Source of the DNA: Rhynchopus sp. YZ270_cl-10 | Taxonomy: Eukaryota; Euglenozoa; Diplonemea; Diplonemida; Diplonemidae | Length of the DNA: 64,000 nt | Reading direction: 5' to 3' | NCBI GenBank assembly: GCA_964035575.1 | Contig: OZ037875.1 | Location: 992,001-1,056,000 of the forward strand | Position numbers and translations under genes: made by a program | In this document: positions 53,299 through 62,600 of the stretch, piece after piece | How positions within the stretch are numbered: position 1 is the stretch's first letter | Layout of the letters: every line of letters starts with the position of its first letter | The notes under the pieces: generated by a model | Databases searched by the model: none | The model's input: the letters and a program-made list of their open reading frames with translations, nothing else | Told to the model about the DNA's origin: nothing

Positions 53299-54570
53299 AT
53301 GAAAGAGTCTAAGCATTATGAAAACGTTCCTGACGATGAGGTTTGGGAGGTGAGCAGTGGTGACGTGCACCTTACACCATCCCCCGCTACAGATCCTCAT
53401 GCAGGCGATGATACGACACCACCCACATCGCACTGTTCTGCACCGTCCCGCTGCATCGACCGCAACAAGCTATGTCTCACCTTCTGGGCCACCCTCATCT
53501 TTGTTGTAGGCACACCCTTCGCTGTTTCCAAATGGCCTGCCAGGCCTTATAGCAATGAAGACGACATAATATATAATGCGCACATCATTTTAGCAGAATA
53601 TCTCCAAAAACGAGATGAAATCATCTCAGAAATACCTGCAGGGTATCACACACTACCGCTGTGTGTCCACAACCACGAGATGTTTCCTGGGCAGGTCTCC
53701 GCCAATCTCTCCCACCCAGAGCACGCAGAATGGATACCCACTGCACCCTGCAGGGTCCAACACTACTCTGCAGAACAAGCGCGGGATTGTCTAAAACGCT
53801 CTGGCACCCGAATCTCCTTTTATGGCGACTCCCTCATGGCAGGCCTAGGCATGGGCATCGCATACAAGCTAAACCTCTCCCGCACCATCTATGGTCAAGA
53901 ATCAAGCAGCGACCAATGGCCGGTTCGCAACAACTTCGACATCTTCCTCCCCGAAGACCCAAAACCATCTCTCCAATTTTTCTGGACCATCTCAACCCAT
54001 TTGCTAGACCCAACGAACCCTGCGAGACACAATGCTTCTATAGGTTTGAACGCAGATTTCGTTTTGGTACATCAAATGCTGTGGGAGTTGGGTCCTGCGT
54101 GCCTTGGCATTTTCAATTACTACAAAACCATGATCACAAGGCTACGTCGTATGCGCCGTGCAATGTCCCCTTCTGCGCAAATGGTGTTGTTTTCTGGACA
54201 CCATCTGTACCCTGGAAAGTGTATTCAGCGCTATGGAGATACAGCACGGTGTTATACGAAGAACACCGAGGATCGTTTAGGGGCCGCAACTGAAGCGATG
54301 CACCTCGCAGCGAGGTGCACCAATACTCTCCTTTACAGCAATATGGGCATCTATGAAGCGCTGCCCTCATACACCGAAGACGGCCTGCACTTCGAGGATC
54401 CTCTTGTCTGGGCGTTAGAAGGTGATATTTTCCTAAACGGTCTCTGTCCACGCAGTGGTGCAGGCCCCATGCACTTTATCAACGCTACAGAGCAGTCAGG
54501 GCTCGGCTGCAACGAAGCGGAGATGTTCGCAAAATGGAAGCTCCAACCCCGTGCATTGTATTGTCAATGA
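53299..54570 (+). CDS. type II membrane SGNH-hydrolase-fold protein (PC-esterase/CAS1-like), 423 aa
   Basis: Residues 1-55 are a cytoplasmic-type polar tail and 58-76 (LCLTFWATLIFVVGTPFAV) a single membrane segment, so the rest should face the Golgi/ER lumen or outside. The lumenal part has CRVQHYSAEQARDCLKRSG then TRISFYGDSLMAGLG, with GDS at 176-178 as the catalytic-serine block. Near the C-terminus DGLHF (D361, H364) supplies the DxxH of SGNH enzymes. The Cys-rich lead before GDS and this DxxH are the layout of the PC-esterase group (plant TBL/PMR5 and animal CASD1 lumenal domains), which move or remove acetyl groups on glycans. The middle has VLVHQMLWELG in the place of block III. Single exon; N-glycosylation sites include NLS and NAS. 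The substrate is unknown. Starting at 53299 gives a normal type II topology. Confidence 0.7.
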   Translation: MKESKHYENVPDDEVWEVSSGDVHLTPSPATDPHAGDDTTPPTSHCSAPSRCIDRNKLCLTFWATLIFVVGTPFAVSKWPARPYSNEDDIIYNAHIILAEYLQKRDEIISEIPAGYHTLPLCVHNHEMFPGQVSANLSHPEHAEWIPTAPCRVQHYSAEQARDCLKRSGTRISFYGDSLMAGLGMGIAYKLNLSRTIYGQESSSDQWPVRNNFDIFLPEDPKPSLQFFWTISTHLLDPTNPARHNASIGLNADFVLVHQMLWELGPACLGIFNYYKTMITRLRRMRRAMSPSAQMVLFSGHHLYPGKCIQRYGDTARCYTKNTEDRLGAATEAMHLAARCTNTLLYSNMGIYEALPSYTEDGLHFEDPLVWALEGDIFLNGLCPRSGAGPMHFINATEQSGLGCNEAEMFAKWKLQPRALYCQ

Positions 54571-55428
54571 AAGGGAGGTGGTGGGGGGCACAGCAGAGAA
54601 TAAGCCCAGTCCCCGGTCCCTGGTCCTGGTACTGGTTCCGGTCCAGGTCCTGGTAATGGGGGGGAGGAGGGTGGTGTGTTTCAGGGTTGATTGTCCAAAT
54701 GTACCTGCCCCTGAAAAAGAGGAGGATGTTTTGATTGCTTGATTTTGTAAATAAAAAGGTTGCGTTCCGTTGTGTCCGTGGTATCCCTGTTGCGAAGCAG
54801 GTGTCGGGTGATAAAAAGTAAAATGGGTTCGTTTTACAGCGTTCTCCGTTTAAGAAAGGAACCGTGTTTGATGATGTAGTATCGTCGTTATGCAAAGTTG
54901 AAGTTAGACTGTGAGTGGTGCTATATCTCTCGTTTTGTAGCAGTCCAGTGTCTGCGCTCTGTCGGTTGTCCGGTAAGATATTTTGCTTATGGTAAACTCC
55001 TTTTTTTTTGCTGTCCGAACTTAAACGAATTTTTGTTTTGCAGATTTGCGGCTTTCTGTCATTCTATGTGTTCTCTTTTTTAACAAAAGCAGAATTAATA
55101 ACCTCTTACTTTTGCCTAATTTAACAAGGAATGAAGCGGGATGAAGATTACCCTTTTTTCATACAAAAACACACTACCCAAACAATGATCGCTGTGGCTT
55201 CAACACTTTGGCTTACCCAAACCTCCTCCACTCTCATCAGTTGTTTCTCCCATCCCTTTTGGAACAGCAGGTATCTTTTCTTTAGGGGGTGTATTAGACA
55301 CAACATAAATAGCACAAAAGGCTTTTCGTGACTACAATCAGGTAGGGTTTTTTTGTGGATAAGTGGTGGCGTGTCGTCACAACACCCTGCCCCTGCCCCT
55401 TCCCCCCCCCTTTTTTTGCCCTGAAACA
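54571..55428. other. intergenic, no gene seen
   Basis: It contains CCTGGTCCTGGTACTGG-like short repeats (54600-54655), AT-rich DNA, and a C-rich leader (55383-55417) before the ATG at 55429. Nothing else is supported. Confidence 0.55.
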
Positions 55429-57258
55429 ATGGTGCCCGGTACCGACGACGCCCTGCAGGTGCTGGAAGAATATTTGTCTGACGAGGTCTGTGCTTTCCCT
55501 CCCCCAGCTCCCCTCCCCTTTTCAATCATGGTGGCCATGCAAACTATGTCGGCGTGAACGCAGGCTGCTTTTTGCAGCCGCGCAATGGTACTCCGCAATT
55601 TTTCCTTGAAGTAAGACCACCAAAAGAATTTGTAAAAAAAAGTCATATTATTTCCACGGGGTATTTTTACTACACAATGCAACGAGGCCGAACAAGCCTC
55701 GCTAAGGCCTGATAGGGGTGGCTGAGACGTACTAACACAATCACGCCTCAGATAAAATTTCCCAGACATGCCTATTTTTCAGTCGGCCTCGTTGCATTGT
55801 ACGTTTTACAGCACAAAAAACATACGAGCTTTCTTTTTTTATCTTCCCGCGTACATTTTTTCGCACCCTCTATGCCGTTCTTTTCGTTTAAAGAATGTAT
55901 GTGACATAATTATCTTCCTTTTACCTTTTCTACAGACGCTTCTGCTTTCCTCTGGATGCAAGAGACTGGAGGATGTACGCAGAACGGAGCTGCTCTTTGA
56001 CACAACAGACATCATCATCGGAGAGCTTGGCAGGCGAATGCCGAACCTCACACAGCTGAAGCTGAACGGCTGCCATATTCCTCGGATCCGCGATTTGGGG
56101 ACATCACTCTCGAATATTACTGTCCTTTGGATGAACAGCGTGAGCCTCACAACGTTAAGCGGCGTGGTATTCCCTGCATTGCAGGAGCTTTATGTCGCCT
56201 TCAATTATATACAAGATGTCAGCCCGCTGGCGTCGCTTGAAAAGCTCTGTCTCGTTGATTTAGAGGGGAATCGGGTTTCTTCTGCAGATGACCTACAATT
56301 TCTTGTTGGTTGCAACGAGCTTACTTCGCTTACCCTTGAAGGCAACCCCCTGGCAGATATGGAGGACTACCGGGGCAATGTCAAAGCATGTGTCCCGCAG
56401 CTGCTTTATTTGGATGACGAAGAGTTCGAAGCGGAGCCTGCGTCCCCTCCGATGACTCCTCAGAGCGTTCCGAATATGCAGCCTATCACTCTCGATGAAT
56501 GGCCGATATGTGAATCAGAAAATGCAAGCAAGCTCGACTCCATTATCAACACAATCCGAGAGGAAATAAAGCAGAAGGAGACTGTGGAGAAGGAAGGGCA
56601 AACCGAGGTGCTATTGAGAGAAAGAGAACGAAGCTTGGTGCAGGAGAGCATTCGAAGAACCGGGCATGCGGCAAAGATGACGGAAGGAGGGGGAGGGGGG
56701 GGAGGCAGTTCCCGCCCTGCCTCTGCGGGTTGGGGGCACTCCTTGAGGCTCGCACAGCAGCCCCGCGCCACCACAACCAGCACCCTCCTGCACCGCACCG
56801 CAAACGCACTCCACGACTGCCCCCCACCCACCATGGCCTCTCTCTGCCACAACCTCGCCCACGACACTCCGATAGGAGAAAGCAGCTCCTCCCTCAGCAC
56901 CCACTCCAACGGGGAAAGCCTTTGTGGCAATCCCATCAAAAGTTTGAGGGCCAGGCAATACAAAGAAGGGAGTAAAAGAGGGGATGACCTCGCGCCGCGT
57001 GTTCTCACGCATGCCTCGTCAACTCTAGCCAGGGAGCTTGAGGCTCGTGCGGACGAAACAGTTCTTGAAAGTGTGATGGCATCCAAGATAGGCGCTTTCA
57101 GTTCAAATACGTCCTGTGTAGGTTCGGGGAGTTCTGGTGTGGAGAGTGGTGTGTGCAGCCGTGGTGAAGACGTGGAGGCGACACTGAATGTAGCGGATTT
57201 TAAGTCCTGTGAGTCGTTGGTGTTGGACAGTGCGCAGTGCAGTGAGATCTTCTTGTAA
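55429..57258 (+). CDS. LRRC56: LRRC56 homologue, flagellar outer-dynein-arm assembly factor, two exons, 459 aa
   Basis: Exon 1 is 55429-55485 (MVPGTDDALQVLEEYLSDE) and exon 2 is 55936-57258, phase 0. The donor here is GTCTGT rather than the usual GTATG, which lowers certainty for exon 1. Leucine-rich repeats run from about residue 50 to 165: LTQLKLNGCHI, ITVLWMNSVSL, LQELYVAFNYIQDVSPLASL, LCLVDLEGNRV and LTSLTLEGNPL. They are followed by the cap YRGNVKACVPQLLYLDDEEF. The string ELY.A.N.I.D.SPL..L..L...DLEGN and the cap are characteristic of LRRC56, as is DEWPICESENASKLDSIINT after it. LRRC56/ODA8 is needed to load outer dynein arms in cilia, known from algae, trypanosomes and humans. The C-terminal 220 residues are charged then low-complexity. 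A K-family MITE sits in the intron (55676-55798). Confidence 0.78.
55676..55798. mobile_element. MITE family K, copy 2, in the LRRC56 intron
   Basis: The ends AATGCAACGAGGCCGA and TCGGCCTCGTTGCATT are perfect reverse complements. The inside shares CACGCCTCAGATAAAATTT, CCAGACATGCCTATTTT with copy 1 (34557-34771). Confidence 0.85.
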
Positions 57259-57540
57259 AAAAAAAAAGTACAGTAACACAACAACCGTCCTACACCCTTC
57301 GGGGAAGCCTTTTTTGTGTACAATACCCACTTCGGGTGGGCGATTGTTCCCCATTTTTTTCTTTTTTTGCAGAATCCCTAAGGGAAGGCCCACTATAGGG
57401 CGTGAAATACTGGAAAATAAACTTCACGCATAGTGAAATTTGGTAGAGGGCGTGAAATATTGTGTTCTTAGCGTGCATAAATACCTAAATACAACTCTGG
57501 TTCGAGCTGTTCATCTGCACTTTATTTTTTTTCTGTACTT
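57259..57540. other. spacer between LRRC56 and the LINE
   Basis: It holds an H-type hairpin (about 57310-57348: ACAATACCCAC, TTCG, GGTGGGCGATTGT) and a tandem GGGCGTGAAATA word at 57396 and 57446. It ends in TTTCTGTACTTCATTG directly before the GC-rich LINE leader. Confidence 0.5.
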
Positions 57541-57733
57541 CATTGGTCTCGCTACGTAACCCCCTCTGACAATCACTCCCCCTGCCCCCCCTCCCCCGCC
57601 CCACCCCTGGCACCTTGGTTTCCCCTCCCCCCGCCCCCTGCCGCCTTGGTGTTTGTCAACCCCCCCCTACGTGGTGCGGCTTGTGAAGGGTCACTAGGAG
57701 TTCTTCCCCCCCGACACATATCGGCATCACAAA

Positions 57734-59632
57734 ATGTCTTCAAGCTTCGAGGAGCTGCTGAAGAAGGCCAAAGCCCTTAAGGCTAAGGCAAAATCCCCTC
57801 TCGTGCGCCAGAGGCTCCTCGAGATCTTGGGTTTACTCCTCGATCTCGCCTTTGACGACGAGGACGCAGGCCCCGCCCCCGCCAAACGGCCAAGGTTGGA
57901 GCCGGCGCCAACCCCGCCCCCTACAACGAACATCACCAGCAACAGCACCAGCAACAACAACAACGACGACGACAACGACAAGGGCATGGACGAGGCCGCC
58001 GCACCTACCTTACCGCCCAAAGCGAAAATGCAACAGAAGGAGAAGAAGAAGAAGAACGGCTGGCAGACCGTGAAGGGGCCGAAGAAGGGCACGCCCCATG
58101 CCACCAACGCGCAAAGACCGGCGGACGCTCCTACGCAGTCGCTCCTCCTACGCCAAGAGGACTGGGACATCCCGGTGAGGACGGCGCAGGACTTCGAAGA
58201 CCCTACTCCACCTGCGAGTGGCGTGCTCCTCATCCCGAAGGACACCTCCGACGCCGGGCGGCACGAATGGGTTGAGCGTCTGAGGGGACTATCAGTGCTC
58301 GCCAAAAACAGCGGATTTGGGCTGGTATCATTCCGCCCACTGTCATCGAACCCGGAGCAGGAGCAGAAGCTGCCGATGCTCTTCAGCAAAGGCGGCGTGA
58401 CGGTGTGCCGCGATGTGTACACGTGGTACACCGACGAGGTGAAGCCGAAGGTGAAGTTCGCCACCGTGGAGGTACAGGACTCCACCACAGTCATCCAGGC
58501 TGTGGTACGGAAGTCGGCCCTGAGCGCCGTTACGCAGAAGCTGCTGAACGACCTGAAGACGGCCGCCCCAGCTATGGCTGAGCTGGTGAAGAGAGCGACA
58601 CTGCAGCTGGATGTGAAGACCCAACACAACAGGGTCTTCCACGTCACAACCTACAGTGACAGGACCGAGGCGTCGGTACGCGTGCCGGTGGCGAAGAAGA
58701 TGGAGCTACTGCGCAGTAGTGGGAGGTACGGGGTGTTCTGGCGGACCATCTCCTTTGTGAAAGGGGGATACCAGGAGCCCATCCTCTGGCTCAAGACCGA
58801 GGCGACGTTGAAGGAGGCCCTGCGGGTGCACGAGGTGGTGAAGAGCGACGGTGTAGTTTCGGCCGCCAAGCGGTATGGTTTGCGCATGGGCAGCGGTGAC
58901 GACCTGGAGAGGTACCGGACGGCAGCAGGCAACTTGGCGTGCGAGCCCCGCGACACCTCGGGGTTGCTGTACGAAGTGCGTGGTGCCTCTCCCACAGAAG
59001 AGGCGGATGATGTGATGCGCTCGCTGCAGTCGTCGTGGCAGTGTGTCTCCCGCAAGTCGTACCGCACGAAGGGGTCCCTGGTCCTCATTGTCGAGAGCGC
59101 GTCTGCCCCCCAGTGGCCGATCTTATGCAGGAGTAACAGGTCCTCTCTCCATATCACTGAGTGCACCACGGACGCCTTGCGCCACAAGAAGAGCAAGGGC
59201 AAGACCTACGTTGGTGCAGTGAAGCGGCAGAAGGTGACCCTCTCGATGGAGGACTTCCCGGCGCTGAGCCCTGACCCCAGCAATGCGAGCAGGGGTGTGA
59301 AGCGTACTGCGACTGGTCAGCCTGCGCCTGCACCGACACCTGCAACAGCCGACGACCGCTCCCTCTTCAAGAGGGCGATAGACATGTTCTCCAGGTCCCC
59401 GGCCAGAGAGGAGATGGCTGAGGATGTGGAATTGCCTGATGCCGAATCTGAGGAGGGTGATAAGGAGGAGGTGCATGTGCATGCGTGGAACCAATCACAC
59501 ACAGTGGTGGTGCAGACAAAGGACGCCGCCTGCGCATGTTGTGCGACTAAAATTAAGCACAACCACGGCGCCAACAAGTGCCCGGGTTGCGACGCGCTCA
59601 TCTGTGCCACGTGCTTCGGCAACAGCCAGTGA
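57734..59632 (+). CDS. LINE ORF1 (RNA-binding, gag-like), 632 aa
   Basis: Residues 1-45 form a basic/hydrophobic helix region (FEELLKKAKALKAKAKSPLV...). Residues 60-110 are low-complexity with a run of T/N/S/D and then KKKKNGWQTVKGPKKG, a likely nuclear or nucleic-acid-binding patch. Residues 130-470 are a folded globular part (for example FGLVSFRPLSS and VTVCRDVYTWYTDEVKPKVKFATVEV). The C-terminus (about 600-632) carries a zinc-binding block: CACCATKIKHNHGANKCPGC, then CATC. This order, with a coil or basic head and zinc tail, is usual for LINE ORF1 proteins that coat the element RNA. Its stop codon, TGA at 59630-59632, is the only stop between it and ORF2 in this frame. Confidence 0.85.
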   Translation: MSSSFEELLKKAKALKAKAKSPLVRQRLLEILGLLLDLAFDDEDAGPAPAKRPRLEPAPTPPPTTNITSNSTSNNNNDDDNDKGMDEAAAPTLPPKAKMQQKEKKKKNGWQTVKGPKKGTPHATNAQRPADAPTQSLLLRQEDWDIPVRTAQDFEDPTPPASGVLLIPKDTSDAGRHEWVERLRGLSVLAKNSGFGLVSFRPLSSNPEQEQKLPMLFSKGGVTVCRDVYTWYTDEVKPKVKFATVEVQDSTTVIQAVVRKSALSAVTQKLLNDLKTAAPAMAELVKRATLQLDVKTQHNRVFHVTTYSDRTEASVRVPVAKKMELLRSSGRYGVFWRTISFVKGGYQEPILWLKTEATLKEALRVHEVVKSDGVVSAAKRYGLRMGSGDDLERYRTAAGNLACEPRDTSGLLYEVRGASPTEEADDVMRSLQSSWQCVSRKSYRTKGSLVLIVESASAPQWPILCRSNRSSLHITECTTDALRHKKSKGKTYVGAVKRQKVTLSMEDFPALSPDPSNASRGVKRTATGQPAPAPTPATADDRSLFKRAIDMFSRSPAREEMAEDVELPDAESEEGDKEEVHVHAWNQSHTVVVQTKDAACACCATKIKHNHGANKCPGCDALICATCFGNSQ

Positions 59633-59668
59633 CTTGACCCCAAGCTCGTTAAGCATGTGACTACCACC

Positions 59669-62600
59669 ATGCAACAATGTCTCCTCTCCGACGGAGACAT
59701 CCACCCGCATCCTGGACCCAAGAAAGCCTCAAGCAAGACCAGCACGCAGCACAACATCCGCACAGCCGGCCCACCAGCAGCGAAGAAACAGCGCACTGCT
59801 GCCGCCAGCACAGGACCACCCGTGTCTGCCGTTCCCCCTACGAGCGAAGGTTGCATCACAGTCACCACCTGCAACGTCACCTCCTACGCCAACCACGCTG
59901 CCTGCACGCTTGCGTTGAACAGCACAGTGCTCTGCCTGCAGGAAGTGAAGCTGACGGAAGAAGGTGCCCGCAGGATGGAAGCCGACCTCCCGCCTGTCTG
60001 GAAGCCACTTTGGGGCAGACCGCAGCCTGGATACAGGCTTGCAGGTATACGTCACCCCACCATTGCGGAGAGGGGCGGTGTAGCCACACTAGTGCGCAGA
60101 CCCACGAGCGCATTCCATGACAACACGTTGACCGACATCAACTTGTTCCAAGACAGGATTCAGCTCACGCGCTTGGCCCTGGGGGCGGGTGGTGTCTTCC
60201 TATACATCTTCAACGTGTACGCCCATTCAGGCTCTGAAGGAGGGAGGAAGAAGGATCGCGAGAAACTTCTGCACTGCGTCCTCAACACCATGCCTAATGC
60301 TCTAGGGAAGGACGTGCCGGTGGTTGTGTGCGGTGACCTGAACACCTCTGCCTCTACGTCGTACATCTTGCGGGAAGCGGTGAAGTCTGGGTGGACTGAT
60401 GCTGCTGTGGTGCAGGCCCAAAGGCTTGGATGTGTCCCTCCTCCTCCAACCTTTATGCGACGCGACTCAGATGGTACGCGGATTGACCACGTATTGCTGA
60501 ATGAGGTGGCGGCCGCCGCCTTGTCTAGGTGTACGACGCACCACGTGGGAGTACCGCAGCACAGCGCTGTCACTGTGGAACTCTCCCTTGCAGCATTCGC
60601 ACAACTAGTCTACCGATTTGTTGTACCGAAGGATCTGTCGATGGTGAAGCCTGACCTGAGTGTGCAGAGATCAGCACAATGCGCCGCTCTCCTGGCTGCG
60701 AAGGGCTTCCACGAAGCTGAAACACGTCTGGACGTACATGACATGTGGAATGCGGTGTCGCAGGCCAGTGAGGAGTATCTTCTTTTGTGTGCGAATGACG
60801 ACGGCATCCCCACGAATCGTGGCCACCGTGGCCGTGGTGAGGTGAGGCAGCCGGTGCAGAAATCGATCGCAGCTCCGACCACGAAGTACTCGACTGGTGC
60901 TGCCCCCCCTCGACAGGTGGAGTTGGCCCGCCTGGCTAACATGTCTCTCGAGCTCGAGATTCAACTTAAAAGATTGGTGAATGGGGGGTTCACCGTGCTG
61001 GAGCACAAGACTCGCCGCCTGTGGGAATCGACACTCCGAAAATGCAAGGAGCTGCGTGTGCGTGACCTATCTGTGGACGACCTTCCCCTGGGCATAGCAG
61101 AGCAGCTGACGCTAGCAGAGGACCTCCACACTACCTCTGCGTCTCTGGCGAGTGACCTGGGTAGGGACACCAGGACCTACAGGGAAAAGCAACAGAAGCT
61201 GAAGGCGGTACACAACTTTGACGTGGACCGAAAAAAGCTCACGGCCTTCTGCAGGGGCTCCCTACCCGACGAGCTGCTGGCTGTGGCTAGAAGAGACGGA
61301 ACCCTGACGGCCAACGCGCAAGAGATGGATGCCATCCTCCAGGAAGAGTGGAAATCTGTGTTCCAGCTCTACCGCGAGTGTGCCGAGCCGGAATATGCTG
61401 ATTTCGACGCTGTGTTTGGGAAGCATGTGACGAAGCACAACATGGATCTGCTCCCTCTCACTGGGGAAGACCTGGACCGCGTTCTGCAGAGTAAGAAGAA
61501 GTCTGGCGCATGTGGTGTCGATGGGTGGCGTATGGGTGAGCTGAAACGCCTTCCGATGGTCCTGCTGAACGCATTTGCCAAAACGTTCAACGAGATCGAA
61601 GAATCCGGCACGTGGCCTGAAGCGTTGCTCACTGCGCTTGTGACGCTCACTCCCAAGGGAGAGGGAAAGGACCCACTGGACCACCGCCCGATCACCGTGA
61701 CGAGCAGTGTGTATAGGCTATGGGCTTCTGCACGCGTTCGGAACATCCAGAAGTGGCAAGAAACCTGGATACATAAGGACCAGCACGGCTTCCGCCCTCG
61801 CCACGGGGCCCACAACGTTCTGTTTGACATCTGCACACAGCTGGAAGACGCACTGTCTGGAGGAGAACCGCTGTACGGTCTGGCACTTGACTTTGCTAAA
61901 TGCTTTGACCGTGTCCCCCAGAAGCTTACCCTCGAGCTCGCAGCACGACTTGGGCTACACCCCCGCATTCTGCAGCCGCTCCGCACCATGTACGAGCAAC
62001 TGCAACGTAGGTTCCAGCTTCCACTTGGCGTAGGTACCTCGTTTAGAGTGACGAACGGCATCCTCCAAGGGTGCCCCATCAGCGTCGTAATGATTAATGC
62101 GCTGGTCGCGGTGCTGCTGAAGGACCTGGACAGCTGCAAGAACTCCTGCTCACGAGCGTACGCTGACGACATCACCCTACTGTCACGGAAGTCGATGAAC
62201 AGCTTAGAGCCATGCCTGCGCATTGTGGAGAGGTTCTGTGCCATCACCGGCATGAAACTTAACGACACCAAAACCGTAGCATTTGGATCACGTGAGAACT
62301 TTACCAGCACTCTTGCCTCGAACACAGGACACAGATACAAAACACTGGTGAAGGTCAAGATCCTAGGGGTCTACCTCTACTGCTCGAAGCACTCTCGACG
62401 CTCCTCCCCTGATCGAGTCCGCAAGGCCATCGCAGCCCTACAACGCCTACGATGTATGCCGCTGGCGTTCTACCACAAGTATAGAATTGTGTCAGAATGC
62501 ATCCTCCCGGGTGCGCTGTATGAGGTCCCGTACGCCCTGCCCTCGCAGTCTAGCTTGAAGGAACTCTCCACCGCCGTCAACACCTGCCTCTGGGGCAGTG

